From: an uncultured Pseudomonadota bacterium
GTDB taxonomy: Bacteria > Pseudomonadota > Gammaproteobacteria > Burkholderiales > Rhodocyclaceae
DNA length: 60,296 bases
Direction: 5' to 3'
NCBI GenBank assembly: GCA_903870055.1
Contig: CAIQBG010000002.1
Span: 1-60,296 of the forward strand
Shown here: one piece after another, positions 48,253-57,219 of the stretch
Position numbering within the stretch: the stretch's first letter is position 1
Layout: the number at the start of each line of letters is the position of its first letter
Position numbers and translations under genes: made by a program
The notes under the pieces: generated by a model
The model's input: the letters and a program-made list of their open reading frames with translations, nothing else
The model's database searches: none
What the model was told of the DNA's origin: nothing

Positions 48253-49371
48253 ATGCTTTTATTGCTGCGTAGAGAGTGGCCACTCCTTTTGGGATTGGTC
48301 ACGATGATCGGGATCTGGACTTCGCCCATCCCCATCCAGGATCTTCCTCGTAGCGGCCTACTAGCGCTGTCACTCTTTGCCATCACCATGACCTCGGTGT
48401 TCCGGGTGACCTATCACGCGGACGAGTTGGCCGAAATACTCGGGGAGCCCTACGGGACGTTGATTCTGACCCTGTCGGCGACCATCATTGAAGTGGCCAT
48501 TATGGTGACCGTTCTAACCCACGGCACCGACAATCCCACATTCGTGCGAGATACCATTGCCGCCACAGTGATGATCACCGTTGGCCTTATGCTGGGATTA
48601 GCAATGTTTATCGGGGCTTTTGTCCACCGTCAGCAAACGGTTAACACGGAAGGCGCGCTTACCTATTTGGGTCTGATCGTCCCGCTAGCCATCCTGGTGC
48701 TCGTCCTCCCTAACTTTACCGATACGAGCATCGGGCCGACGCTGGCACTTGCTCAAGAAGTATTCGTCGCTATTGTCGCTTTACTCCGTTATGGAATTTT
48801 TCTTTTCATCCAAACCAGACGGCATCGCAAACTCTTTAGGGATAAATCCGCCCCCGAACCTCTGAATTTTGAAGCCCAAGCTAAACCCGTACGACCTCGC
48901 TCTAAACCGCTTCCGATTTATGAGATTCTGAAACACCTTGGGTGGTTGTTTGCCAGCCTGCTGTTAGTCGTTCTGCTGGCAGAAGAAATGGCCATTGTTC
49001 TGGATGACTTCTTGGAAGAACGCAACCTGCCGGATCAACTCGGGGGGTTAAGTGTCGCGGTACTGGTTCTAGCCCCAGAGTGTGTTGCGTGCGCCACTGC
49101 CGCTTATCGGAACCGCTTACAACGCTCCATCAATATAGCGCTCGGCAGTGGTCTGGCAACCCTTTCCCTTAGCGTCCCAGCCATTTTGCTCATCGTTAGC
49201 GGCATGGGGCATACCGTCCAACTCGGTGTACCCCCTCGAGAAATGATCATGATCCTCTCGACGCTATGGGTGGCCAACATCGCCCTAGCGAACAAACGCA
49301 CAAATCTCATGCAGGGTACTGTTTTATTAGTACTTTTTCTAACCTTCGGCTTCCTGATCGTCGTGCCCTAA
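48253..49371 (+). CDS. chaA: Calcium/proton antiporter, ChaA-like (CaCA family)
   Basis: A 372-residue inner-membrane protein with about eleven hydrophobic segments. The two CaCA alpha-repeats are visible: GEPYGTLILTLSATIIEVAIM and APECVACATAAYRNRLQRSINIALGSGLATLSLSVPAIL, each with a conserved glutamate. Members exchange Ca2+, Na+ or K+ for protons. It begins 6 bp after ftsY and has no strong ribosome-binding site. The 88-bp gap to rpoH contains that gene's control region. Confidence 0.9.
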   Translation: MLLLLRREWPLLLGLVTMIGIWTSPIPIQDLPRSGLLALSLFAITMTSVFRVTYHADELAEILGEPYGTLILTLSATIIEVAIMVTVLTHGTDNPTFVRDTIAATVMITVGLMLGLAMFIGAFVHRQQTVNTEGALTYLGLIVPLAILVLVLPNFTDTSIGPTLALAQEVFVAIVALLRYGIFLFIQTRRHRKLFRDKSAPEPLNFEAQAKPVRPRSKPLPIYEILKHLGWLFASLLLVVLLAEEMAIVLDDFLEERNLPDQLGGLSVAVLVLAPECVACATAAYRNRLQRSINIALGSGLATLSLSVPAILLIVSGMGHTVQLGVPPREMIMILSTLWVANIALANKRTNLMQGTVLLVLFLTFGFLIVVP

Positions 49372-49389
49372 AAATAATTCGGATTTCCG

Positions 49390-49418
49390 GGAACTTTTCG
49401 CAGTTTTGGCACTCTATT
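49390..49418 (+). promoter_or_regulatory. Sigma-E-like promoter of rpoH
   Basis: GGAACTT at 49390-49396, a 16-bp spacer and TCTATT at 49413-49418 fit the extracytoplasmic sigma-E consensus (GGAACTT, 16 bp, TCTGA-like). The predicted start is near 49425. E. coli rpoH also has a sigma-E promoter. Confidence 0.65.
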
Positions 49419-49435
49419 GCTTTGAGTGCCAAAAC
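49403..49435. promoter_or_regulatory. CIRCE-type operator (HrcA site) in the rpoH leader
   Basis: Two 12-bp arms, GTTTTGGCACTC and GAGTGCCAAAAC, are perfect inverted repeats separated by exactly 9 bp. The core TTGGCACTC-N9-GAGTGCCAA differs from consensus CIRCE (TTAGCACTC-N9-GAGTGCTAA) only by one symmetrical change per arm. It overlaps the -10 region and start of the sigma-E-like promoter, so bound HrcA would block rpoH transcription. Confidence 0.85.
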
Positions 49436-49459
49436 AACGATAATAACGAGAGGAAATCC

Positions 49460-50353
49460 ATGACTACGACTGCTATGACACTGAGTCACACCAGCAACCC
49501 CAAAATGAACGCTTTGACCGCGATGCCATCGCCGGTTGGCAATCTGGACGCCTACATCCGTGCCGTCCAGCAATATCCTATGCTCACCGAACAGGAAGAG
49601 CAGAGTTTGGCGCGCCGCCTGCGCGATGAAGATGACCTTGATGCAGCCCGTCAACTCATCGTCTCCCATCTACGCCTAGTGGTTTCCACTGCCCGTCAGT
49701 ATCTGGGCTATGGCCTGCCGCATGCCGATCTGATTCAGGAAGGCAATATCGGTCTAATGAAGGCCGTAAAACGTTTTGACCCGGAACGGGGTGTGCGTCT
49801 GGTCTCTTTTGCTATGCACTGGATCAAGGCTGAAATCCACGAATACGTCCTGAAAAACTGGCGCCTCGTTAAATTGGCTACCACCAAGGCGCAGCGCAAA
49901 CTGTTCTTCAATCTGCGCAGCATGAAGGGCAATGCCACTCACCTGGATCAGGCCACTACCGAAAGCATCGCCACCCAGCTGAACGTATCGGAAGCCGATG
50001 TGCGCGAGATGAATATGCGCCTTTGCGGCCGCGATATTGCGCTTGACCCAGGCCCGGATGTCAGCGATGAGGATCAGTTTGCCCCCATCGACTATCTGGC
50101 CGATGCCACCATGGAGCCGACCGCGGTACTGGAAGGTCGCGACCGCGACCGTCTGCAATCGGAAGGTCTGCAAAATGCACTGGCACAACTGGATGACCGC
50201 AGCCGTCATATCGTACAAGCCCGTTGGCTAGCAGATGACAGTGGTGCCACACTGCAAGAACTGGCTGATGAGTACGGCATTTCGGCCGAACGTGTCCGCC
50301 AAATCGAAGCCAAGGCGCTGAAGTCGCTACGTTCTTACCTCGTACCGGCTTAA
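49460..50353 (+). CDS. rpoH: RNA polymerase heat-shock sigma factor RpoH (sigma-32)
   Basis: A 297-residue group 3 sigma factor. Region 1.2 starts around LDAYIRAVQQYPMLTEQEEQSLA, region 2 has DLIQEGNIGLMKAVKRFDPERGVRLVSFAMHWIKAEIHEYVL, and the RpoH box AQRKLFFNLRSM is present. Region 4 ends with an HTH LQELADEYGISAERVRQIEAKALK. The ATG at 49460 follows GAGAGGA; the longer frame from 49406 begins inside the CIRCE element and is rejected. Confidence 0.97.
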   Translation: MTTTAMTLSHTSNPKMNALTAMPSPVGNLDAYIRAVQQYPMLTEQEEQSLARRLRDEDDLDAARQLIVSHLRLVVSTARQYLGYGLPHADLIQEGNIGLMKAVKRFDPERGVRLVSFAMHWIKAEIHEYVLKNWRLVKLATTKAQRKLFFNLRSMKGNATHLDQATTESIATQLNVSEADVREMNMRLCGRDIALDPGPDVSDEDQFAPIDYLADATMEPTAVLEGRDRDRLQSEGLQNALAQLDDRSRHIVQARWLADDSGATLQELADEYGISAERVRQIEAKALKSLRSYLVPA

Positions 50354-50423
50354 AGCGCCCCGAAAAGCGGCATCCCCCCTGCCGAAACCGGCAGAAAAAC
50401 CGTATAATTCAACGCTATACAAA

Positions 50424-50444
50424 GCGCCCGCTTGCAGCGGGCGC
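50424..50444 (+). other. GC-rich stem-loop between rpoH and yebC
   Basis: GCGCCCGC-TTGCA-GCGGGCGC is a perfect 8-bp stem followed by TTCTATTCTTT. It may be the rpoH terminator with a weak T-tract, or a 5'-leader structure of yebC, because a TATAAT lies just upstream at 50403-50408. Confidence 0.5.
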
Positions 50445-50494
50445 GCTTCTATTCTTTGTCGAAATATCCGACACCCCGCTTTTCAGGAATACGT

Positions 50495-51223
50495 ATGGCA
50501 GGACATAGCAAATGGGCCAATATCCAACACCGCAAAGGTCGCCAGGATGAAAAACGCGGGCGCGTCTTTTCGCGTCTCGCCAAGGAAATTACCGTAGCCG
50601 CAAAAATGGGCGGCGGTGATATCAACTTCAACCCTCGCCTGCGCATGGCCATTGATCGCGCCAAAGGCGTCAATATGCCTGCCGATAACATCGACCGCGC
50701 CATTAAAAAAGGCACCGGCGAGTTGGAAGGCGTTGAATACGTTGAGCTGCGTTATGAAGGCTACGGCACCAACGGGGCTGCGGTAATCGTAGACTGTCTG
50801 ACCGATAACAAAACACGCACCGTTGCTGATGTGCGCCATGCCTTTTCGAAGCATGGTGGCAACCTAGGCACCGATGGTTGCGTCGCATTCCAGTTTCAGC
50901 ACTGCGGCCAGTTTCTATTTGCCCCTGGCACTGATGAAACCAAGCTGATGGACACCGCGATTGAAGCGGGTGCGGAAGACGTGCAAACGCATGAAGATGG
51001 TGCGCTTGAAGTGCTATGCGCACCGCCTGATTTCGGCACGGTGCAAGAAGCGCTTACGGCTGCTGGTTTCAAGCCGGAAATGGCAGAAGTCACCATGCGC
51101 CCGCTCAACGAGACCGAGCTGGTCGGCGACGATGCTGTCAAGATGCAGAAATTGCTGGATGCCATCGAAGCCCTGGACGATGTCCAGGCCGTTTACACCA
51201 GCGCTGTTTTTGACGAGGCCTAA
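50495..51223 (+). CDS. yebC: YebC/PmpR family protein
   Basis: A 242-residue protein beginning [20 protein letters not shown], the family hallmark. DPR-rich regions and the three-domain pattern follow ([31 protein letters not shown], then [19 protein letters not shown]). Members are described as DNA-binding regulators or translation factors acting at proline runs. It precedes ruvC with a 4-bp gap, the common yebC-ruvCAB order. An AGGA ribosome-binding site supports the ATG at 50495. Confidence 0.95.
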   Translation: MAGHSKWANIQHRKGRQDEKRGRVFSRLAKEITVAAKMGGGDINFNPRLRMAIDRAKGVNMPADNIDRAIKKGTGELEGVEYVELRYEGYGTNGAAVIVDCLTDNKTRTVADVRHAFSKHGGNLGTDGCVAFQFQHCGQFLFAPGTDETKLMDTAIEAGAEDVQTHEDGALEVLCAPPDFGTVQEALTAAGFKPEMAEVTMRPLNETELVGDDAVKMQKLLDAIEALDDVQAVYTSAVFDEA

Positions 51224-51227
51224 TCAC

Positions 51228-51836
51228 TTGTCTACGGTCACGCGCATCCTCGGTATCGATCCGGGTCTGCGCATGACTGGCTTTGGCGTTATCGAAATGC
51301 AGGGGCAGAAATTACGTTATGTTGCCAGCGGTTGCATCAAATCGGATGGCAATCAACGCCTGCCTGAACGACTGCACACGCTGTACGCCGGCATCACCGA
51401 AATTATTGGCACCTACAAACCCGATATCGCTGCTGTGGAACAAGTCTTCTCCAACGTGAACCCTCAATCGACCCTGCTACTCGGCCAAGCGCGCGGTGCC
51501 GCCATTACGGCACTGGTTGCCCAAGGTTTGCCGGTCAGCGAATACACAGCCCTACAGGTCAAACAAGCCGTTGTTGGCCATGGCAAAGCCGCCAAGCAAC
51601 AGGTGGCTCATATGGTCATGCGTCTCCTCACGTTACCAGGCGAACCGGGCAGCGACGCCGCCGATGCACTGGCCTGCGCCATCTGCCATGCACATGGTTC
51701 ACAAGGGCTAGGCCAACTTGCCGCGCCAGGTCGCCGTCAGCGCGGCGGGCGCCTTCTGGCATTGGCTGATAGCGAACTATTGAATCGCGCGACGGTTAGT
51801 AAAACAACCCCTGCGTCACGGAGAACCGCATCATGA
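51228..51836 (+). CDS. ruvC: Holliday junction resolvase RuvC
   Basis: RuvC cuts Holliday junctions in a RuvAB complex. The acidic catalytic residues are Asp11 in [12 protein letters not shown], Glu in AAVEQVFSN, and the Asp pair in [16 protein letters not shown]. The 202-residue protein has about 35 extra residues after the last catalytic helix, rich in Arg, Gly, Ala and Ser. No ATG exists near the family start, and the TTG at 51228 has GAGG upstream. It overlaps ruvA by 4 bp. Confidence 0.94.
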   Translation: MSTVTRILGIDPGLRMTGFGVIEMQGQKLRYVASGCIKSDGNQRLPERLHTLYAGITEIIGTYKPDIAAVEQVFSNVNPQSTLLLGQARGAAITALVAQGLPVSEYTALQVKQAVVGHGKAAKQQVAHMVMRLLTLPGEPGSDAADALACAICHAHGSQGLGQLAAPGRRQRGGRLLALADSELLNRATVSKTTPASRRTAS

Positions 51837-52429
51837 TCGGACGCCTGAGCGGACGACTCATCGCCAAACAACCCCCTGCCATTCTGGTAGATGTTCAGGG
51901 CGTTGGTTATGAAGTCGATGTCTCGATGAATACCTTCTGTGAGCTCCCGGCACTGGATGCCTCCGTCACGCTTCATATCCACATGGCGGTCCGTGAAGAC
52001 GGTCATTTTCTTTACGGTTTCCTCAGCGATAGCGAACGTACTGCATTCCGTCAGCTGATCAAGATTTCCGGCGTTGGCGCCCGCATGGCCCTGGCTGTGC
52101 TCTCGGGTCTTAGCGTTGACGAACTGGCTGCGGCCATTGCCCGCCAGGATGTCGCCTGCTTTACCCGTATTCCGGGCATCGGCAAAAAAACAGCCGAGCG
52201 CCTGCTGCTGGAACTCAAGGGGAAACTGGATCTGGTTGCCGGCAATGCGGCGACAGTTGCCGCAGGCCTCGCCCTTGCGAGTGATCCGTTACAGGATACG
52301 ATCGATGCGCTGGTTGCACTCGGCTACAATGCCCGCGAGGCGCAGAGTGCCACAAAAGCGCTACCTGCCGGAGTCAGCACTACCGATGCCATTCGTCTCG
52401 CCCTGAAACAGTTGTCCGGCCTGAAATAA
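51833..52429 (+). CDS. ruvA: Holliday junction branch-migration protein RuvA
   Basis: A 198-residue tetrameric junction-binding protein. It has the N-terminal OB fold ([28 protein letters not shown]), two helix-hairpin-helix motifs ([16 protein letters not shown] and [18 protein letters not shown]) and a C-terminal domain III that binds RuvB ([16 protein letters not shown]). An unrelated permease gene lies between ruvA and ruvB. Confidence 0.97.
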   Translation: MIGRLSGRLIAKQPPAILVDVQGVGYEVDVSMNTFCELPALDASVTLHIHMAVREDGHFLYGFLSDSERTAFRQLIKISGVGARMALAVLSGLSVDELAAAIARQDVACFTRIPGIGKKTAERLLLELKGKLDLVAGNAATVAAGLALASDPLQDTIDALVALGYNAREAQSATKALPAGVSTTDAIRLALKQLSGLK

Positions 52430-52453
52430 CCGGAACGACCAAGGAACCTGCGC

Positions 52454-53515
52454 ATGTACTCACCCGGCCTACAGATCTCTCGCATCACGATCATCGCCCT
52501 GCTTATCGTGGGCGTGCTCTGGGTTCTGCGCCCTTTTCTCTCTCCGCTACTCACGGCGCTGATCATTGTCGTTGCCACCTGGACGCCTTACTCCTGGCTG
52601 GTGCAACGACTGGGCAACCGCAAGGTGCTCGCGGCAGCCATCATGACGCTGCTGCTTACCGTGTTGATTCTGATCCCCACATTCTTTCTCGGTGGCCAGG
52701 TCACAAAAGCAGGGGCAATCCTGGTCGAAACGCTTAAAGACCGTTTTCAAGATGGCCTCGGCGAACCACCTGCCTGGGCGCTGGCTTTGCCTCTCGTTGG
52801 CGAGCATATCCAGACCTACTGGAATCACCTGCTCAACGATGCCAACAGCGGTACGGAATTGCTTCAACGGGTTTACGAGCCAGCCAAACGCCTGATTACG
52901 GCTATCGCCACAGGCGTAGTCAACGGTGTCTTACAGATTTTGCTGGCGATCTTTATTGCCTTCTTTGCCTACCGCGATGGCGAACAATGGTCTATGTGGC
53001 TACGTAATGCCGCACGGCGCCTGAGCGGTGACATTGGCACGCACATGGTTGATGTGGCGGGCAAAACCATCATCGGCGTGATGGTTGGGATTCTTGGCAC
53101 TGCCGCCGCGCAAGGTCTGGTGGCTTACGTCGGTTTCAAAATCGCTGGCGTACCCAATGCCGGCCTACTTGGTGCGGCTACCTTTCTGACTTCCATGCTG
53201 CCCGCCGGCCCGGTATTGATCTGGCTCGGCGCAGCCTACTGGCTTTATGACCAAAGCCTCACTGGCTGGGCGATCTTCATGGTGATCTGGGGTGCCGCCG
53301 GCATTAGCAGCGTTGATAACGTTGTACGGCCCGTACTGATTGCGCACACCGCCAGCCTGCCATTTTTGCTCATTGCACTCGGTACTTTCGGCGGTATTCT
53401 CGGCTTCGGCTTTGTCGGTATTTTCATTGGCCCAACGCTGCTAGCGCTGGCCGTTGCCGTGACCAACCAGTGGCTCAATCACCGCAACAGCATTACGCAT
53501 GCGGAACGCCTGTGA
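52454..53515 (+). CDS. AI-2E (PerM/YhhT) family membrane transporter
   Basis: A 353-residue inner-membrane protein with about eight hydrophobic segments: [26 protein letters not shown] near the start, a helical linker (about 90-150), and then [18 protein letters not shown] and later helices. Members transport autoinducer-2 or act as ion antiporters; the substrate here is unknown. It overlaps ruvB by 4 bp (GTGA), so it is inside the ruv operon, an arrangement seen in related bacteria. Confidence 0.88.
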   Translation: MYSPGLQISRITIIALLIVGVLWVLRPFLSPLLTALIIVVATWTPYSWLVQRLGNRKVLAAAIMTLLLTVLILIPTFFLGGQVTKAGAILVETLKDRFQDGLGEPPAWALALPLVGEHIQTYWNHLLNDANSGTELLQRVYEPAKRLITAIATGVVNGVLQILLAIFIAFFAYRDGEQWSMWLRNAARRLSGDIGTHMVDVAGKTIIGVMVGILGTAAAQGLVAYVGFKIAGVPNAGLLGAATFLTSMLPAGPVLIWLGAAYWLYDQSLTGWAIFMVIWGAAGISSVDNVVRPVLIAHTASLPFLLIALGTFGGILGFGFVGIFIGPTLLALAVAVTNQWLNHRNSITHAERL

Positions 53516-54591
53516 TAGAAACCGACGACTTTGCAGCCGGGGATGAACGGCTGATTGCACCGAACAGTGCTTCCCGACAGGAAGAAGCGCTGGAACGTGC
53601 ACTGCGCCCAAAACGGCTGGCCGACTATACCGGTCAGCATAAAGTCCGCGACCAACTCGGCCTGTTTATCGAAGCCGCCAAAAAACGCGGTGATGCGCTC
53701 GACCATGTGCTGCTCTTTGGCCCGCCCGGCCTTGGCAAAACTACGCTTGCCCACATCATTGCGCACGAACTCGGTGTCAACCTGCGCCAGACGAGCGGGC
53801 CGGTGCTTGAACGTCCGGGCGACCTTGCCGCACTGCTGACGAATCTCGAGCCGCACGATGTCTTGTTCATCGATGAGATTCACCGCCTCTCGCCCGTTGT
53901 CGAAGAAATTCTCTATCCGGCACTCGAGGATTATCAGATCGACATCATGATCGGCGAAGGCCCTGCCGCCCGCTCAGTCAAACTGGATTTACCCCCTTTT
54001 ACACTGGTTGGCGCTACGACGCGTGCCGGCATGCTGACCAATCCGCTGCGTGATCGTTTCGGCATTGTTGCTCGCCTGGAGTTTTACGCTGCGGAAGATC
54101 TGCAACAGATCGTTGCCCGCTCTGCCCGCCTGCTGGAATTAGCGCTGGCCGAAGATGGCGCGCTGGAAATCGCTAAACGCTCTCGTGGCACACCGCGCAT
54201 TGCGAATCGGCTGCTACGACGCGTACGTGACTACGCGGAAATTCGTGCGCCCGAACAAAAAGGCGGCATCAACGCCAACACCGCAGATGCTGCGCTAGCC
54301 ATGCTGGACGTCGATCCGGTTGGTCTGGATCTCATGGACCGCAAGCTATTGCTGGCAGTTATCGAGAAGTTTGGCGGCGGCCCCGTCGGCGTTGATAATC
54401 TCGCAGCATCCATTGGCGAAGCACGCGACACGATTGAAGATGTCCTGGAGCCCTTCCTGATTCAGCAGGGATACCTGCAGCGCACACCACGTGGCCGTGT
54501 TGCCACCAGCCGCGTTTACCATCATCTGGGACTGCAGGCCCCTTCAGATGAAGGCAATGTCCCACTCTGGCAGGATTCGGGGAACCGCTGA
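53512..54591 (+). CDS. ruvB: Holliday junction branch-migration helicase RuvB
   Basis: A 359-residue AAA+ motor that drives branch migration with Ruv[19 protein letters not shown] is followed by Walker A GPPGLGKT (70-77), Walker [10 protein letters not shown], the sensor [18 protein letters not shown] and a winged-helix C-terminus ([18 protein letters not shown]). The GTG at 53512 overlaps the permease stop by 4 bp and gives the family N-terminus. Confidence 0.97.
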   Translation: MIETDDFAAGDERLIAPNSASRQEEALERALRPKRLADYTGQHKVRDQLGLFIEAAKKRGDALDHVLLFGPPGLGKTTLAHIIAHELGVNLRQTSGPVLERPGDLAALLTNLEPHDVLFIDEIHRLSPVVEEILYPALEDYQIDIMIGEGPAARSVKLDLPPFTLVGATTRAGMLTNPLRDRFGIVARLEFYAAEDLQQIVARSARLLELALAEDGALEIAKRSRGTPRIANRLLRRVRDYAEIRAPEQKGGINANTADAALAMLDVDPVGLDLMDRKLLLAVIEKFGGGPVGVDNLAASIGEARDTIEDVLEPFLIQQGYLQRTPRGRVATSRVYHHLGLQAPSDEGNVPLWQDSGNR

Positions 54592-54592
54592 G

Positions 54593-55018
54593 ATGACGGC
54601 CTTTTATCATCCTATTCGTATTTATTACGAAGACACCGATGCCGGTGGCGTGGTCTATTACGCCAACTACCTCAAGTTCTTCGAACGCTGCCGCACGGAA
54701 TGGTTGCGCGCGATGGGCCACAATCAAACCGACTTGCTGGCCGCTGAAGATATTGTATTCGTCGTTAAATCTGTCAGCGCAGATTACAAACGTCCAGCCA
54801 GATTGGATGACAGCCTCGAAGCCGGGTTACGCCTGACGCACCTGGGCCGCGCCCAACTACAATTTGATCAATGGGTCGATCGTCTGAATACTGACGGCAC
54901 CCGAGAAACGCTCGTCACCGGCAGCGTCAAGCTGGCCTGTGTCAACCTAAAGACCCTCCGACCCGTTCCTATTCCCGACTGGCTACACGGCCAATTACAA
55001 CCTAGCGACGCACCATGA
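54593..55018 (+). CDS. ybgC: Acyl-CoA thioesterase YbgC (hotdog fold)
   Basis: A 141-residue hotdog thioesterase. The active-site segment is YYEDTDAGGVVYYANYLKFFERCRTEWL, with the catalytic aspartate in DTDAGG. In E. coli, YbgC is the first gene of the tol-pal cluster and acts on acyl-CoA or acyl-ACP linked to phospholipid synthesis. It overlaps tolQ by 4 bp (ATGA), so it belongs to the same transcript. Confidence 0.95.
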   Translation: MTAFYHPIRIYYEDTDAGGVVYYANYLKFFERCRTEWLRAMGHNQTDLLAAEDIVFVVKSVSADYKRPARLDDSLEAGLRLTHLGRAQLQFDQWVDRLNTDGTRETLVTGSVKLACVNLKTLRPVPIPDWLHGQLQPSDAP

Positions 55019-55695
55019 ATCCAACTCCCCAAGATATGTCTATCCTGAGCCTCGTGCTCGGCGCCAGCGCAGTGGTTCAGGGCATCATGCTCCTGCTGCT
55101 CATCGTTTCCTTCATGTCGTGGTACTACATCTTCCTGAAATGGCTGACCGTACGCGCTGAAAAAAACAAGACGGCCGATTTCGAACAGTCTTTCTGGTCT
55201 GGCAGCAGCCTCAACGATCTTTATCAGGCCGCTCTGAACGACCGCCATAACGCCGGTAGCCTGGAACGGGTTTTTGAATCCGGGTTGCGCGAGTTCAACA
55301 AGTTGCGTGATCAGCACATGCTTGAGCCTAAAGACATTCTCGATGGTTCGCGTCGTGCCATGCGCGCAACCTATCAGCGCGAACTCGATGGCCTGGAATC
55401 GCACCTCGCCTTTCTGGCCTCGACTGGTTCTGTATCGCCCTACGTTGGTCTATTCGGTACGGTGTGGGGCATCATGCACGCCTTCCGTGGCCTTTCCAAT
55501 GTGGGCCAGGCGACCTTGTCATCTGTAGCGCCTGGCATTGCCGAAGCCCTGGTGGCCACGGCTATCGGCCTCTTCGCGGCAATTCCAGCCGTCGTTGCCT
55601 ACAACCGCTTCTCGTATGACATCGACCGGCTTGCTTCGCGCTTCGAATCTTTCATGGAAGAGTTCTCGAACATCCTCCAGCGTCAGATGAAGTAA
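55015..55695 (+). CDS. tolQ: Tol-Pal system proton channel subunit TolQ
   Basis: A 226-residue inner-membrane MotA/ExbB-type protein with three membrane segments (about 10-38, 135-157 and 168-190). The third includes VAPGIAEALVATAIGLFAAIPAVVAYNRF. Together with TolR it uses proton-motive force to energise TolA. The length equals that of E. coli TolQ (230). Confidence 0.96.
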   Translation: MNPTPQDMSILSLVLGASAVVQGIMLLLLIVSFMSWYYIFLKWLTVRAEKNKTADFEQSFWSGSSLNDLYQAALNDRHNAGSLERVFESGLREFNKLRDQHMLEPKDILDGSRRAMRATYQRELDGLESHLAFLASTGSVSPYVGLFGTVWGIMHAFRGLSNVGQATLSSVAPGIAEALVATAIGLFAAIPAVVAYNRFSYDIDRLASRFESFMEEFSNILQRQMK

Positions 55696-55707
55696 GGAAG
55701 CGATTTA

Positions 55708-56121
55708 ATGCGTAATCGCCGTAAACTCAAAAACGAAATCAACGTCGTTCCATATATCGACGTGATGCTCGTACTGTTGGTGATCTTTATGGTCACCGCG
55801 CCCATGATGCCTACTGGCAACATTGACCTGCCAACGGTTGGCCAGGCAGCAACCCCGCCGGTTGCACCGATTGAAGTCTCTGTGCGCGCCGATCAGAGCC
55901 TGGCTATCGTTAATCGCGGGGGCAACGGCCAGGAACAGTCTATAACGCTGGAACAACTGACCGATCAGCTGCTCACCATGCAAAAGGGCAACCCGGATAC
56001 ACCGGTACTCATCGCTGGTGCCAAGACCGTGCCGTACGAAGCCGTGCTTCAGGTGATGGATAAGCTGCAGAAGGCGCAAATCAAGCGGGTTGGCCTGCTT
56101 GTTTCGCCAACCGGTAAGTAA
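55708..56121 (+). CDS. tolR: Tol-Pal system protein TolR
   Basis: A 137-residue ExbD-type protein with one membrane segment, NEINVVPYIDVMLVLLVIFM. Asp18 is the conserved proton-carrying residue. The periplasmic domain binds peptidoglycan in other species. It lies 12 bp after tolQ with GGAAG as ribosome-binding site. Confidence 0.96.
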   Translation: MRNRRKLKNEINVVPYIDVMLVLLVIFMVTAPMMPTGNIDLPTVGQAATPPVAPIEVSVRADQSLAIVNRGGNGQEQSITLEQLTDQLLTMQKGNPDTPVLIAGAKTVPYEAVLQVMDKLQKAQIKRVGLLVSPTGK

Positions 56122-56136
56122 AGCGGGGATCACACG

Positions 56137-57177
56137 TTGTCGTTTTCCGGTTTCATGGCACGCCTGAAAGATCTCTGGCAATCTGCTCGCCCCTCGGCGC
56201 AAGCGCCGGGGATGGATCGTGCCGGCCAGCAAAAAGCACAGGAACGCAAAGCGCTGATCTACACGATCATCATGCACCTCATCCTGGTGCTATTCCTGAT
56301 TCTGGGCGTGAGTTGGAACAACAAGGAGCCGGAGCCGATGCAGGCTGAACTCTGGACGCCGCAACAATTGGCTGCAGTAAATGCCGCTGCCCAACGTGAA
56401 GTGCAAACATTCGGCGACAAGGATGCGCCAACACCGCAGCCTGAGCCTGCGCCAGAGCCTAAACCAGCGCCCAAGCCCGAACCTAAACCCGAGCCAAAAC
56501 CTGAGCCTAAGCCAGAGCCGGTGAAAACACCGCCTAAGCCGACGCCTGCCCCTGCTAATCAGAAGGCGGACATCGCAATAAAACAGGATAAAAAGCCTGA
56601 AAAGGATAAGACACCTGAGAAGGTGCCGGACAAGAAGGATCCAAAGGCCAAGGACGTCAAAGAGACGAAGGACGATAAGAAGAAACCTGACCCCAAGGAT
56701 GCAAAAAAGAAGGCCCAGGATGAATTCCTGGAAGAGCTTAAACGCGAAGAACAGAAGATCGCGGCACAAAAACAACAAGCCGCGCAGAAGCAGCAAGCAG
56801 CTGCCGCCGCAGATGCACGCGCCCAGAGAGAGGCCGCGATGCGCGCCCAGGCTGGCGCCGAAGCTAAAGCTGCCGGCGCTGAGCGTGCCAAGGGTGATGA
56901 TCGCGGCTACCTGGCCAAATTGAAGACTAAAATCCGTGGCAATGTCATTCTGCCGCCAAACGTACAAGGCAACCCGGCCGCCGTCTTCCGCGTGACACAA
57001 CTCCCATCGGGCGAAGTTATCGATGTGCGTCTCATAAAATCTAGTGGCAATACTCAACTGGATACAGCCGTCGAACGTGCAATTCGTAAATCATCACCGC
57101 TGCCCGTACCAGACGGCCGATCGCCAGACCGCGTGATTGATATCACCTATCTGCCGTTTGAAAAGCCGCCGCAGTAA
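56137..57177 (+). CDS. tolA: Tol-Pal system protein TolA
   Basis: TolA links the inner-membrane TolQR motor to TolB/Pal. The 346-residue protein has a cytoplasmic N-terminus, one membrane segment at about 40-60 and a proline/glutamate/lysine repeat at 101-129. A long Lys/Ala-rich helical stalk (about 145-255) follows, then a C-terminal TonB-like domain (RGNVILPPNVQGNP..., ending DRVIDITYLPFEKP). The start is a TTG at 56137 preceded by GGGGA; an ATG at 56155 is possible. Confidence 0.94.
   Translation: MSFSGFMARLKDLWQSARPSAQAPGMDRAGQQKAQERKALIYTIIMHLILVLFLILGVSWNNKEPEPMQAELWTPQQLAAVNAAAQREVQTFGDKDAPTPQPEPAPEPKPAPKPEPKPEPKPEPKPEPVKTPPKPTPAPANQKADIAIKQDKKPEKDKTPEKVPDKKDPKAKDVKETKDDKKKPDPKDAKKKAQDEFLEELKREEQKIAAQKQQAAQKQQAAAAADARAQREAAMRAQAGAEAKAAGAERAKGDDRGYLAKLKTKIRGNVILPPNVQGNPAAVFRVTQLPSGEVIDVRLIKSSGNTQLDTAVERAIRKSSPLPVPDGRSPDRVIDITYLPFEKPPQ
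56437..56523 (+). repeat. In-gene Pro-Glu-Pro-Lys repeat in tolA
   Basis: Imperfect 12-bp units encode alternating PEPK/PAPK residues (residues 101-129). Such tracts can change length by slippage without breaking the frame. Confidence 0.7.
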
Positions 57178-57206
57178 CCCTCAGACTTCATTAAGCATCG
57201 ACTGAC

Positions 57207-57212
57207 TATAAT
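57207..57212 (+). promoter_or_regulatory. Candidate -10 box directly before tolB
   Basis: A perfect TATAAT ends 8 bp before the tolB ATG. No good -35 box or Shine-Dalgarno sequence is visible. If used, transcription would start at or next to the ATG. Confidence 0.35.
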
Positions 57213-57219
57213 CATTCCC

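Noticed and set aside
49406-49459. Longer rpoH N-terminus
   Set aside because: The added codons lie inside the CIRCE palindrome; the ATG at 49460 has a strong GAGAGGA site.
50379-50394. CTGCCG-AAAC-CGGCAG hairpin after rpoH as a terminator
   Set aside because: It is followed by A residues, not T, on the plus strand, so it cannot act as an intrinsic terminator for rpoH.
56290-57057. 255-codon hydrophobic-looking frame antisense to tolA
   Set aside because: The leucine/arginine-rich composition is the complement of the Lys/Ala/Pro repeats of TolA; no ribosome-binding site or family signature.
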